Of a DNA stretch of 40,584 nucleotides, positions 15,454 to 23,764 are shown piece by piece; position 1 is the stretch's first letter; every line of letters begins with the position of its first letter. The stretch spans positions 1 through 40,584 of the forward strand of contig JAHLLS010000035.1 of the NCBI GenBank assembly GCA_020444045.1, written 5' to 3'. The notes under the pieces are model-generated. The model saw only the letters and a program-made list of their open reading frames with translations, was not told where the DNA came from and ran no database searches. The position numbers were made by a program, and so were the translations under genes. Source of the stretch: Deltaproteobacteria bacterium. GTDB lineage: Bacteria; Desulfobacterota; Desulfobacteria; Desulfobacterales; UBA5852.

Positions 15454-15637
15454 GGATTCAAGGGGTCAAGGGTTCAAGCGTTTGTTGCCCCGCAATTTTT
15501 CGGCGCCTTGCCGATCCTTTTAATTTGGTAATGCACAGAGATCCAAACAGTGTCTATACAATTTTTGCCGCATTCGCAGCTCTCCCCAACGCCTAAGCCT
15601 TTCACTCGAATCCTTGGACCCTTGACCCCTTGAATCC
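15454..15637. repeat. 184-bp element with about 25-bp terminal inverted repeats
   Basis: Left arm 15454-15478 starts GGATTCAAGGGGTCAAGGGT and right arm 15613-15637 ends with its exact complement. The first 20 bp pair perfectly, and five more pair with one G-T wobble. The arms contain a short TCAAGGG repetition. The inside shows no coding potential. Such TIR-bounded non-coding units look like MITEs. This one sits between the desulfinase-like gene and any promoter further right, so it would lie in that gene's leader. Confidence 0.7.
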
Positions 15638-15744
15638 CAAAAAACCACCAACGCATTTGGCGATAATCCATATTTTATAGCGCCATCCATCCCATATGGC
15701 ACCAAGGCCCGAAGCCCGTAAAGGCGTTTTTGCAAGGCATTCAA

Positions 15745-15759
15745 ACAAATTTCATGCCA
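15745..15759 (-). promoter_or_regulatory. candidate sigma-54 (-24/-12) promoter for the desulfinase / CoA-transferase operon
   Basis: On the minus strand the sequence reads TGGCAT-GAAAT-TTGT, against the consensus TGGCAC-N5-TTGC. Both GG and the spacing are kept, but the -12 GC is GT. Being opposite a sigma-54 activator gene gives it some weight. The leader to the ATG would be about 355 nt and would include the 184-bp inverted-repeat element. Tentative. Confidence 0.3.
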
Positions 15760-16042
15760 CGACCTCCAGAATCGGATAAACGCCCGGCAAATATGTTGAA
15801 ACGGGCACCCTTAACGAATTAAGGGTTTTAAAATTATATCAATTATGGAATAAATATATGCCATATTTGAAATTAGTGTCATTCTTGTAGCATTTCATGG
15901 CCGACGATTGAAGGGATACCCTCCCTTGCAATCCGGCCGAGCCGTCCTTTTGAAAACCGCATCTCCAACGGGTGAAGGATCCCACCCCTGATGCATGAAT
16001 GGCAACCACCCCATACCCGCTATCGGCGTGAGGTCCCTGACA

Positions 16043-18010
16043 ATGCCCAACCACCAAAAAAAATATCGGTTCGCCTTGGTTTCCCACTCTCTCGAAGTGG
16101 TCAACATTGTTAGAAAATACGCCAACCCGGAGACCGACGATCTGTTCACCACCATTGTAGGTCTGGATGATGCGGTCACCACGGCCAGGGCCCTTATCCA
16201 GGAGGGGTATGAGGTGATCATCGGGCACGGCGGAACCGGCGGCATGATCGCCAAAAGCATCGGCCAGCCGGTGGTCAACATTCCCATCAGCATGCTCGAA
16301 ATTGTCACCGCTATTTTAAAGGCGGACAACGTAGGCAGCAAAATCGGCGTCACCAGTTTCGCAACCGAACGGGAAGGGTTCGACATCATCCGGAACGTCT
16401 TGAAAATGAATCTCCAACAGATCGTCTTCAACAGTCAACAAGAACTGGAGGAAGGCGTGGTAAAAGCGATTGACGGCGGGGTCACGGTGATCGTGGGCGG
16501 CGGTGTCAGCCGCAAAATCGCCGCCCGGCATCAGGCCCGCAGCGTCATCATCGAGCCCGGCCGGCAGATCGTGCGGGAGGCCTTGAGCCAAGCCCGGGCG
16601 TTGGCGGGGGCACGGCGCAGGGAGATGGAGTACCACGAACGCCTGCAGACCATCTTCAAGATTATGGACGACGGCATGATTTGTGTGGACGCTCTGGGTC
16701 GCCTGAATTTTTACAACCAGACCGCCGAATCCATGCTCGGAATGGACCTGGGGCCCTATCAGGACCAGTCCGTATCCGCTTTGACGGATTCCCTGGGGCT
16801 GATCGATGTTCTGACTTCCGGCGCAAAAAAAACCGACGCCATTATCAAAATTCAGGATAACGAACTGGTCGTCAACTGCCTTCCCATTCTTATCGACGGC
16901 AGAGTAAGCGGGGCTGTCAGTCTGCTGAGAGAGGGCCGCACCATTCAGGATATCGATCGGAAATTGCGCGAGCGCATATACCGCAGAGGCTTTATCGCCA
17001 GGCACACGATGGCGGATATCAATGCGGAAAGTCCCGGCATGCGAACCCTCATCGCCAAAGCGAAAAAATTCGCCCAAACGGAAGCCGCCATTTTGATTTG
17101 CGGCGAAACCGGCACGGGCAAAGAGTTTCTCTCCCATGCCCTGCATCACATCAGCCGTCGCAAAAAAGCGCCCTTCGTGGCGATCAATTGCGCCGCTCTT
17201 CCGGAAGCACTGTTGGAAAGCGAGCTCTTCGGCCATGAGGAAGGCGCTTTCACCGGTGCCAAAAAGGGCGGGAAAATCGGGTTATTCGAGTTGGCCAACC
17301 ATGGCACCATTTTTCTGGACGAAATCGGCGATATCTCCCCCCGCCTTCAAGTGCGGTTCCTGCGCGTTCTGGAAAACAAGGAAGTGATGCGGGTGGGGGG
17401 CGACAAGATTGTGCCGGTGGATGTGCGCGTCATCAGTTCCACCCACAAGGACCTGCGCCGGGAAGTGCAGGCGGGGCGTTTCCGAAAAGATTTGTATTAT
17501 CGGCTTGCGGTCCTGCGGCTCAACATCCCGCCTTTGCGCCGGCGCCTGCAGGACATCCCGGTGCTGCTGGCACCGCTTCTGAAACGGTATAAAAAACCAT
17601 TGTCGTGCATCACTTCGGCCATGTTCGAACGGATACGATCCTATCACTGGCCCGGCAACATCAGGGAATTGAACTCGGTGATGGAAAGCTACCTGATCCT
17701 TTTGGGCAGCCGCGGCAGCGACGAGCGCCTTTTTCTCGAGTTGTTCGAAGAGTATGGGGATCCCGAAGGCCCCTCTTTCCGGCAACCGGCCATGGCAAAG
17801 GACGCCACGCTTTTTCCCGATGGAAGTGAGCGTGGTGAAGAAAACGATTCCCGCACCCTGGCGGAACAAATGGAAGCCCATAAGCGCAGCCTCATCCGCC
17901 AAACCCTTCATCGATGCGGCAACAACAAAACCCTGGCCGCCAAAAAACTGGGGATAAGCACCAATACCCTGTGGCGGGCGCTAAAAAGAGGACAGGGACT
18001 CTTTGCTTGA
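16043..18010 (+). CDS. sigma-54-dependent transcriptional activator with PrpR-type sensor domain
   Basis: Enhancer-binding protein. Residues 5-190 form a PrpR_N-like sensor (RFALVSHSLEVV, VIIGHGGTGGMIAKSIGQPVVNIPISMLEIV), the domain that binds 2-methylcitrate in the propionate regulator PrpR. Residues 200-305 look like a PAS domain. The AAA+ domain has Walker A GETGTGKE (354-361), the sigma-54 contact GAFTGA (401-406) and Walker B GTIFLDEIGDIS. A Fis-type helix-turn-helix ends the protein (about 625-650). The ATG at 16043 is preferred because TGAGG lies 9 bases before it; an in-frame ATG at 15995 would add 16 residues. Divergent from the desulfinase-like operon, which it probably activates. 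Its ligand may be a metabolite of that pathway. Confidence 0.9.
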   Translation: MPNHQKKYRFALVSHSLEVVNIVRKYANPETDDLFTTIVGLDDAVTTARALIQEGYEVIIGHGGTGGMIAKSIGQPVVNIPISMLEIVTAILKADNVGSKIGVTSFATEREGFDIIRNVLKMNLQQIVFNSQQELEEGVVKAIDGGVTVIVGGGVSRKIAARHQARSVIIEPGRQIVREALSQARALAGARRREMEYHERLQTIFKIMDDGMICVDALGRLNFYNQTAESMLGMDLGPYQDQSVSALTDSLGLIDVLTSGAKKTDAIIKIQDNELVVNCLPILIDGRVSGAVSLLREGRTIQDIDRKLRERIYRRGFIARHTMADINAESPGMRTLIAKAKKFAQTEAAILICGETGTGKEFLSHALHHISRRKKAPFVAINCAALPEALLESELFGHEEGAFTGAKKGGKIGLFELANHGTIFLDEIGDISPRLQVRFLRVLENKEVMRVGGDKIVPVDVRVISSTHKDLRREVQAGRFRKDLYYRLAVLRLNIPPLRRRLQDIPVLLAPLLKRYKKPLSCITSAMFERIRSYHWPGNIRELNSVMESYLILLGSRGSDERLFLELFEEYGDPEGPSFRQPAMAKDATLFPDGSERGEENDSRTLAEQMEAHKRSLIRQTLHRCGNNKTLAAKKLGISTNTLWRALKRGQGLFA

Positions 18011-18227
18011 CAACACCCGGTGACCAGCATACTTCTTGCCGTCAATTGCCGCACGATTCCTTTTCCGAAAATGGATCTCACATGGACATCGCCACCATTT
18101 ATTATCGTCACTTTCACGCGGCCGAAGCGGCCGTGCCTGTGGTCCTATCGCGAGCATGGCCGGCGCAATGGACCGGGAACACGAAGATGCCCCGGACATT
18201 AGGCCCTTCAACAGGATCGGCAACCCC

Positions 18228-19142
18228 ATGGTGCTGAACAGTCTTTTTCCCGTTTTCGCCCTCATTGTCATGGGGATGGCCCTCAAGCACTGTCGCCTGA
18301 CCAGCACCGACTTTCTGAGAACCGCCGATCGTCTGGTCTATTTCATCTTTTTCCCGGCCCTTCTCTTTTGGAAAATCGGGGGGGCTCCACCCTCTCCGAC
18401 GGTCAACGGACTCTTCTACCTGGCCGTCGTTCTGGCCATTTTATGCATCTACCTGGGTTCGCTGGCTTATATCTGCTGGCGAGTGCCGGCGTTTCAAGCG
18501 GGCACCTTCTCCCAGAACTGTTACCGGTTCAACACCTATGTTGGGATGGCGATCGTCATGAGCGCCCTGGGCGACGATGGTGTGAGGCCGTTCGGGGTTT
18601 TGATCGGGTTTTTGATCCCCATGAACAATATTTTGGCGGTCACGACCCTGACCTGGTATGCGGAAGGACATTCCACCGGAGCCGGGCGTATCCGCCAAAC
18701 CGCCAAAGCCATGATCTCCAACCCATTAATCCTTGCCTGTCTAGGCGGCCTGATCTACTCTCGTGCCGTCGGTTACTTTCCAACCTTTGTAGATAACGGC
18801 CTGGCATTGATGGCCGGCATGACGCTGCCATTGGCCCTTTTGTCGATCGGCGGGGCGTTGGATCTGAGCGGCATCCGCGACCATTGGAAACTGTCCCTGG
18901 TGAGCGCGTGCTTCAAACTGGTTGCCCTGCCCGTCGTGGGCTGGATGCTGCTGCGATGGATGGATGTCGGCGGCCTCGACCTGCAGATCGGCATGATCTA
19001 CTTTGCATTGCCCATCTCGCCAGCCACCTATGTCCTTGCCGCCCAGCTGAAAAGTGACACCCGCCTGACATCGGCAACCATCGTCCTCACGACGGCCCTT
19101 TCCATTATCTCTCTGGCGATCGTTCTGACGGTCTTTGGATAA
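18228..19142 (+). CDS. AEC (auxin efflux carrier) family transporter
   Basis: A 304-residue membrane protein with about ten hydrophobic segments in two inverted halves, as in the AEC/MdcF group. Visible marks are LVYFIFFPALLFWKIG (near 33-48), NTYVGMAIVMSALG, IGFLIPMNNILAV, the mid helix SNPLILACLGGLIYS, and the TLPLALLSIGGALDL block near 205-220. Members move organic acids or malonate-like anions. The ATG at 18228 fits the family length; an in-frame ATG at 18036 would add 64 non-hydrophobic residues. It follows the sigma-54 activator on the same strand by 217 bp and may carry the pathway substrate in or sulfite or acid out. Direction and substrate are inferred. Confidence 0.85.
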   Translation: MVLNSLFPVFALIVMGMALKHCRLTSTDFLRTADRLVYFIFFPALLFWKIGGAPPSPTVNGLFYLAVVLAILCIYLGSLAYICWRVPAFQAGTFSQNCYRFNTYVGMAIVMSALGDDGVRPFGVLIGFLIPMNNILAVTTLTWYAEGHSTGAGRIRQTAKAMISNPLILACLGGLIYSRAVGYFPTFVDNGLALMAGMTLPLALLSIGGALDLSGIRDHWKLSLVSACFKLVALPVVGWMLLRWMDVGGLDLQIGMIYFALPISPATYVLAAQLKSDTRLTSATIVLTTALSIISLAIVLTVFG

Positions 19143-19146
19143 CGCC

Positions 19147-19917
19147 ATGAACGAACCCCCTGAAAAAACCGGCTTGCCGCCGGAAAAAAATTTCAAACTG
19201 GTTGTCGAGTATGACGGCAGCGCATACTGCGGATGGCAGCGCCAGCCCAACCAGCCCAGTATCCAGGGCACGCTGGAAGGCGTTCTGCAGCGGATGACCC
19301 GGGAAGTGGTCACCCTGCACGGCTCCGGCCGCACCGATGCCGGTGTCCATGCGTTGGGACAGACCGCCCATTTCAAATGCCGCACGCACCTTTCGCCGGA
19401 CGATTTACAGAAAGGCATGAACGGCCTGTTGCCCGGGGATATCGCGGTGCGATCCTGCCAAGGAGTCCCCCTTGATTTTCACGCCCGGTTCGACAGCCGC
19501 TGGAAGCTTTATCGTTACCGGATCTGCAACCGACCGGTCAAACAAGCCGTGGGCCGCCAGTATGCCTGGCAGATTTATCGCCCTCTCGATGCGGCCGCCA
19601 TGGCACAGGGAACCCGTCACCTGGTGGGCCGGCACGACTTCAAATCCTTCGAAAGCAGCGGCAGCCCCCGCGACCAGACCGTCCGGGAGGTCATGGCGGC
19701 ATCCTGGCAGCACAACGATGACCACCTGGAATTCGACATCCGCGCCAACGGTTTTCTGCGCTACATGGTCCGCAATATCGTGGGAACACTGGTGGCCGTG
19801 GGGATGGGCAAACTGGACGCCGACGCCATTCCCGCACTCATGAAGGCCGCCAACCGCCGCCTGGCCCCAGCTACGGCACCGCCCCACGGCCTCTTCCTTG
19901 TTCACGTGCAATATTAA
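19147..19917 (+). CDS. truA: tRNA pseudouridine(38-40) synthase
   Basis: Makes pseudouridine at positions 38, 39 and 40 of the tRNA anticodon arm. The catalytic GRTDAGVHALGQ block holds the Asp nucleophile near residue 59. EYDGSAYCGWQRQPNQPSIQG at the N-terminus and NGFLRYMVRNIVG near 200-212 are diagnostic. Length 256 is normal. The ATG at 19147 is chosen over a TTG at 19135 that lies inside the end of the AEC gene; the ribosome site is weak. The 4-bp spacing from the AEC gene suggests co-transcription, though the functions are unrelated. A strong hairpin directly at its stop ends the transcript. Confidence 0.94.
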   Translation: MNEPPEKTGLPPEKNFKLVVEYDGSAYCGWQRQPNQPSIQGTLEGVLQRMTREVVTLHGSGRTDAGVHALGQTAHFKCRTHLSPDDLQKGMNGLLPGDIAVRSCQGVPLDFHARFDSRWKLYRYRICNRPVKQAVGRQYAWQIYRPLDAAAMAQGTRHLVGRHDFKSFESSGSPRDQTVREVMAASWQHNDDHLEFDIRANGFLRYMVRNIVGTLVAVGMGKLDADAIPALMKAANRRLAPATAPPHGLFLVHVQY

Positions 19918-19948
19918 AGGCGGTTTCACATGCGAAACCGCCTTTAAT
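19913..19948. terminator. bidirectional hairpin terminator after truA
   Basis: ATTAAAGGCGGTTTC (19913-19927) and GAAACCGCCTTTAAT (19934-19948) form a perfect 15-bp stem with a 6-nt loop, flanked by T-rich and A-rich ends. It overlaps the truA stop and faces the converging CLC gene, so it can stop transcription from both sides. Confidence 0.85.
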
Positions 19949-19981
19949 AGATCGAAAGTGAATCTGCGGGAGATGCGACAC

Positions 19982-20008
19982 AAGCCAACGCCTGTCAGGC
20001 GTTGGCTT
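19982..20008 (-). terminator. hairpin spanning the stop codon of the CLC gene
   Basis: AAGCCAACGCC (19982-19992) and GGCGTTGGCTT (19998-20008) pair perfectly over 11 bp with loop TGTCA, which contains the minus-strand stop. It encodes the last codons of the CLC protein. It probably acts with the 19913-19948 hairpin at the transcript end. There is no strong T tract of its own. Confidence 0.5.
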
Positions 20009-21827
20009 CCGAGGTCCGGCCTTTCATCTCCTGAATGCGCTCGTTGTAGAAAGAAATCACTTCACGCCGCGTCAGCATGCCGATCAAAATCCCATGATCG
20101 TCCTGCTCCACCACCGGCAGGCTGTCGATGTTCTTCGTCGTAAACTTCTGCAACACGGTGTTCAGATCTTCTTCCGGGGTGGTCAGGATGATATCGCTGG
20201 TGGCGATGTCTTCCATCACCACCAGATTTTCGATCTCCGATGAAAAAAGAACGCCACGGATATCCGTACTAGAAAAAATTCCGCTCAGCCGTCCGTTTTG
20301 ATCCATCACCGGGAAGTAATGCTGCTTGGTTTTGGCGAAATAGCGTTTAAACTCGACAAAGAGCATGTTTTGAGGGATCAGGTTGACCTTCCGGACACGC
20401 GGCAGCAGATCTTTGACCTTGAAGGTCTGCAGGATGTCCACAAAAAATTCCCCGGCGTGGGCCGGCGAGTCGATGCGATTCTGGGGCTGTTTTTCGTAGA
20501 TTGTCCATTTTTTGGAGGCAAGATAGGCCACGGAGCAAACCAGCAGGCTGGGCAAAAGCAGCTGGTAGGAGTCCGTCATTTCACTGACGAAGATAATCGT
20601 CGAAATGGGGGTGTTGGAGACGGCCGTAAAAAACCCGGCCATACCCACCACTACGAAGGCCCCCGGTTCGGCCACAATGCCCGGCATGATGGCGTGGAAC
20701 ACCCGCCCCACGGCCCCGCCCATGGCCCCACCGATCACCACCGAGGGACCGAAAACGCCGCCGCTGCCGCCGGAACCGATGGAAAACGACGTCGTAAGGA
20801 CTTTGCCGATGGCCAGGGCCAGCAGAAACGACACCGTGAGTTCATTGTTCAGGGCCTGTTGGGCGAATCCGTAACCAAAAGCCAGGCACTGGGGGAAGTA
20901 AAATCCGATCAGGCCTGTGCACAAGCCACCGATTGCCGGTTTGATGTGATTGGGAATTTTGATTTTCTGAAAAAAATGGGTAATCCCGTAGAACGATTTC
21001 ACGTAAAAGATGCCGGTGGCCACCAGCACCAGGGATAAAATGAGATAAGGGCCCAGCTCCAGCGGGTTCTGGAATTGAAAGTCCGGCGTTTCGAAGAGAG
21101 ACCCCCAGCCGAATACCAGACAGAAAAGACAATACGCCACCACCGAAGAAATCCCGGCCGGGATGATGACTTCCGACTCGAATTCCGGATCCCGGTACAA
21201 TACTTCGGCGGCGAAAAGCGCCCCGGCCAGGGGCGCCCGGAAAATGCTGCCGACGCCGGCACTGACCCCGGCCGCCAGCATAATACGGCGTTCCCGTTCG
21301 GAAAGCTTCAAGCGCGTGGCCAGAAAGGACCCGAACCCCGCCCCGATCTGGGCAATGGGCCCCTCGCGGCCGCCGGAGCCCCCGCTCGACAGCGTAATGG
21401 CCGACGCAATGGTTTTGACAATCGGCACCCGCCCTCGCATGAAACCACCGTGGCGATGGTAGGCGTCAATGGCCGCATCCGTCCCGTGTCCCTCCGCCTC
21501 CGGCGCAAAGGTATAGACAATCCAACCGCTGACAAGCCCTCCCAGTGCCGGCAGAAACAACAGCATGTAGCGACTGAAGGGACGGCCGGTAGGCGCCCAC
21601 AGATGGTGTTCACCAGCCGGCGAAGGGGGGACATACCCCGCCATGAAATCCATTAGCCAGTGACTTCCCAGCAAACAGAGATAATGGAAAACAATCGAAC
21701 CCAGCCCCGCAATGACCCCAATGATGAAGAAGTAAAAGGACCACTTTCCGGCCCGGCTGATGTGGGCGGAAATCGCATTGGTATCGGGAGATTTGAATCG
21801 GCTGATCATCGATGAAAATATGCGCAT
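19995..21827 (-). CDS. CLC-family chloride channel with C-terminal CBS pair
   Basis: A 610-residue CLC protein: membrane part to about residue 450, then two CBS domains (about 470-600), which bind adenine nucleotides in related proteins. The gating block GREGP (153-157) holds Glu155, and GSGGSGGVFGPSVVIGG supplies the GxFxP filter. Two differences from E. coli ClcA: the GSGIP filter is GHGTD (113-117), and the internal proton glutamate Glu203 is Val209 (FAAEVL). In known CLC proteins Val there goes with channels rather than chloride/proton exchangers, so passive anion flux is inferred. The start has a weak ribosome site. Monocistronic, with a terminator shared with truA. Confidence 0.9.
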   Translation of the reverse strand: MRIFSSMISRFKSPDTNAISAHISRAGKWSFYFFIIGVIAGLGSIVFHYLCLLGSHWLMDFMAGYVPPSPAGEHHLWAPTGRPFSRYMLLFLPALGGLVSGWIVYTFAPEAEGHGTDAAIDAYHRHGGFMRGRVPIVKTIASAITLSSGGSGGREGPIAQIGAGFGSFLATRLKLSERERRIMLAAGVSAGVGSIFRAPLAGALFAAEVLYRDPEFESEVIIPAGISSVVAYCLFCLVFGWGSLFETPDFQFQNPLELGPYLILSLVLVATGIFYVKSFYGITHFFQKIKIPNHIKPAIGGLCTGLIGFYFPQCLAFGYGFAQQALNNELTVSFLLALAIGKVLTTSFSIGSGGSGGVFGPSVVIGGAMGGAVGRVFHAIMPGIVAEPGAFVVVGMAGFFTAVSNTPISTIIFVSEMTDSYQLLLPSLLVCSVAYLASKKWTIYEKQPQNRIDSPAHAGEFFVDILQTFKVKDLLPRVRKVNLIPQNMLFVEFKRYFAKTKQHYFPVMDQNGRLSGIFSSTDIRGVLFSSEIENLVVMEDIATSDIILTTPEEDLNTVLQKFTTKNIDSLPVVEQDDHGILIGMLTRREVISFYNERIQEMKGRTSEANA

Positions 21828-22029
21828 GCGTTTGGGTCCAGGACCGACGGCGGCCAGCGATTGATTTAATGCGTAACTGTTTTGTCTAAACGCTCACCAC
21901 CCGAAATGCAAGAAAAATTGAGTTTCGCTTCAGCGACCGCTCTTGATGCCGCGCAGAGGCGATGGTATAAGGCGAAAACATTCGCCATAACGGTATCGGG
22001 CAGACCATCATTGAGGAGGAAACCAGGCC

Positions 22030-23307
22030 ATGACCGAGCTCAACGCGTTAGCCCCGGAAGACCTGCAACAACTGCGAACCAATCTGATGCAGCGCTATAC
22101 CGCGATTTGCGATCGGAAACTGTCCCTGGATATCACCCGCGGGAAACCCTCACCGGAACAGCTCGATCTGTCGAATGGATTGCTGGAAATGGTTTCCAGC
22201 CATGATTTTCATTCCGCGGAGGGCATCGATTGTCGGAACTACGGCGGCCTGGAAGGATTGCCGGAAGCCCGCACGCTTTTTGCCGCCTACATGAACGTGG
22301 CGCCGGAAGAAATCATCATCGGCGGCAACAGCAGCCTCAACCTGATGTACGACACCTTTTTGCGCACCATGCAGTATGGGGTGGGAGGCGATGCCCCGCC
22401 CTGGAGCCGGCAGCCGGCAATAAAATTCATCTGCCCCAGCCCGGGCTATGATCGCCATTTTGCCATCTGCGAGCAACTGGGCATCGAGATGCTGCCGGTG
22501 GCCATGACCGCCGACGGCCCCGACATGGACGCCGTGGAATCCCTGGCAGCCCGGGATGCGTCGATCAAAGGAATCTGGTGTGTGCCCCTATACAGCAATC
22601 CCACTGGCGCGGTCTATTCGGACGACACGGTCGACCGCCTGGCGCGCATGACCACCCGGGCCGCGGACTTCCGCATCTTCTGGGACAACGCCTACGCCGT
22701 CCACTATTTTGGCGGACGCCCGGCCCGCGTGCGCTCGATTTTGGATACCTGCAAGGCCGCCGACAATCCGGATCGCCCCTTGCTTTTCGGCTCCACGTCC
22801 AAAATCACCTTTCCCGGCGCCGGGCTGGCGATGATGGCCGGAAGCACCCGCAATATGGCATGGGTGCGGGACCACCTGTTTTTCCAGACCATCGGTCCGG
22901 ACAAGCTCAATCAGCTGCGGCACGTCCGTTTCTTCAGCGACCTGGCCAGCATCCATGCCCATATGGAAAAACACGCCGCCATCGTGCGGCCGCGCTTTCA
23001 GGCCGTGCAGGAAATTCTGACGCATGAGCTTGCCGGCAAGGGCATTGCGTCGTGGACCCGCCCCGAAGGGGGCTATTTCGTCAGCTTTGATGCACCGGAG
23101 GGATGTGCCCGGGCCATCGTCAAAATGGCGGCCGAGGCGGGGGTCAAGCTGACTCCCGCGGGAGCCACCTATCCGCTCCGAAAAGACCCGCGCGACACCA
23201 ACATCCGCATCGCGCCAACCTTTGCCTCGGTCGAGGACGTGCGAACGGCAGTGGAGGTCCTGGCCATCTGCACCCAGATGGTGGCCATCGATCACCTTCC
23301 TGCCTAA
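22030..23307 (+). CDS. MocR-type (class Ic) aspartate aminotransferase
   Basis: PLP-dependent transamination between aspartate and 2-oxoglutarate is the known reaction of this Aminotran_MocR group (Corynebacterium AspT type). Marks are LDITRGKPSPEQLDLS (37-52), NYGGLEGLPEAR, IIIGGNSSLNLMYDT, CPSPGYDRHFAI, YSNPTGAVYSD and the PLP lysine at Lys258 in FGSTSKITFPGAG. Length 425 is typical for the group. GAGGAGG lies before the ATG. It has its own strong terminator after the stop and stands as a single gene. Other amino donors are possible. Confidence 0.88.
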   Translation: MTELNALAPEDLQQLRTNLMQRYTAICDRKLSLDITRGKPSPEQLDLSNGLLEMVSSHDFHSAEGIDCRNYGGLEGLPEARTLFAAYMNVAPEEIIIGGNSSLNLMYDTFLRTMQYGVGGDAPPWSRQPAIKFICPSPGYDRHFAICEQLGIEMLPVAMTADGPDMDAVESLAARDASIKGIWCVPLYSNPTGAVYSDDTVDRLARMTTRAADFRIFWDNAYAVHYFGGRPARVRSILDTCKAADNPDRPLLFGSTSKITFPGAGLAMMAGSTRNMAWVRDHLFFQTIGPDKLNQLRHVRFFSDLASIHAHMEKHAAIVRPRFQAVQEILTHELAGKGIASWTRPEGGYFVSFDAPEGCARAIVKMAAEAGVKLTPAGATYPLRKDPRDTNIRIAPTFASVEDVRTAVEVLAICTQMVAIDHLPA

Positions 23308-23309
23308 CG

Positions 23310-23346
23310 AAAAAGACCCTGCCCGCAATGCGGAGAGGGTCTTTTT
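23310..23346. terminator. bidirectional rho-independent terminator
   Basis: AAAAAGACCCT (23310-23320) and AGGGTCTTTTT (23336-23346) pair perfectly. An inner CCGC-AAT-GCGG hairpin fills the loop. With A and T tracts on the two sides, it serves both the rightward aminotransferase gene and the leftward PxxKW gene. Confidence 0.9.
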
Positions 23347-23366
23347 ACACGATTCGGCCAGGCCGC

Positions 23367-23645
23367 TTAACGGCGGGCGCGTTTGGATGCCTTGAGCGGA
23401 TTGACTTTCTGCTGGTTGGCCGAGGCCGCTTTGCTGACATGCGTGGCCAGGTTGCAGTGGCCGGCTTTCCATTTGGTGGACGGTTCGGGACACGCGCTAC
23501 AGAACCAGCCGGTAGAAAATTCGACCTTACGGCCGCAGCCATCACACGCTTCCACAGTTTCATGACAGATACCGCCATTGTAAGAGCATCCATTGGCGGT
23601 CATGAACGGACATTCCTGATCTTTGCGAACGGTAGTACAAAGCAA
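23367..23645 (-). CDS. PxxKW-family cysteine-rich protein
   Basis: A 92-residue soluble protein with nine cysteines, including two CxxC-type pairs (ACDGCGRK, FCSACPEP), and the family motif P-E-P-S-T-K-W-K. The tail is very basic (LKASKRARR). This is the PxxKW cysteine-rich family, known mainly from Desulfobacterota; function is unknown and metal or iron-sulfur binding is a guess. The start is taken as TTG at 23645. The perfect 16S-complementary sequence AAGGAGGTGAT (minus strand, 23660-23650) lies just before it, and the GTG inside that sequence is too close to serve. A terminator-like hairpin precedes the gene. Confidence 0.85.
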   Translation of the reverse strand: MLCTTVRKDQECPFMTANGCSYNGGICHETVEACDGCGRKVEFSTGWFCSACPEPSTKWKAGHCNLATHVSKAASANQQKVNPLKASKRARR

Positions 23646-23676
23646 GGGTATCACCTCCTTAGGGATATTTTAAATC

Positions 23677-23705
23677 AAAAAGGCCGGGATTTGCAGCCCC
23701 CGGCC
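23677..23705 (-). terminator. intrinsic terminator or attenuator in the leader of the PxxKW gene
   Basis: On the minus strand GGCCGGG (23705-23699) pairs with CCCGGCC (23688-23682), an all-GC 7-bp stem with a 10-nt loop, followed directly by TTTTT. It lies about 17 bp before the ribosome site of the PxxKW gene and after a likely promoter, the arrangement of transcription attenuation. The T tract is only on the minus-strand side. Confidence 0.6.
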
Positions 23706-23734
23706 CTATCTCAGTCTATATGAAAGCCGACGGA

Positions 23735-23764
23735 CCTTTAAATGATTCAACAATGCTTGTCAAG
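23735..23764 (-). promoter_or_regulatory. putative promoter of the PxxKW gene
   Basis: On the minus strand, TTGACA (perfect -35) is followed after 17 bases by TAAAGG (weak -10). The stretch CTTGACAAGCATTGT (23750-23764) is identical to the one at the TRAP promoter (6200-6214). The start would be near 23728, giving a leader of about 80 nt that contains the hairpin described at 23677-23705. Confidence 0.45.

Larger units (their letters stand above)
15377..16042. other. 666-bp divergent control region between the desulfinase-like gene and the sigma-54 activator
   Basis: AT-richer than its neighbours and without a credible gene. Holds a 184-bp inverted-repeat element (15454-15637), a possible minus-strand sigma-54 promoter (15745-15759), and an 8-bp perfect hairpin ACCCTTAA / TTAAGGGT with a CGAA loop followed by TTTT (15807-15830). 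That hairpin could be a plus-strand terminator or an operator. Such a long spacer with an enhancer-binding regulator on one side is expected for sigma-54 control of the opposite operon. Confidence 0.5.

Noticed and set aside
15697..15712. Perfect TGGCAC (-24-like) on the plus strand before the sigma-54 activator gene
   Set aside because: No TTGC at the right distance; the -12 position reads CCCG.
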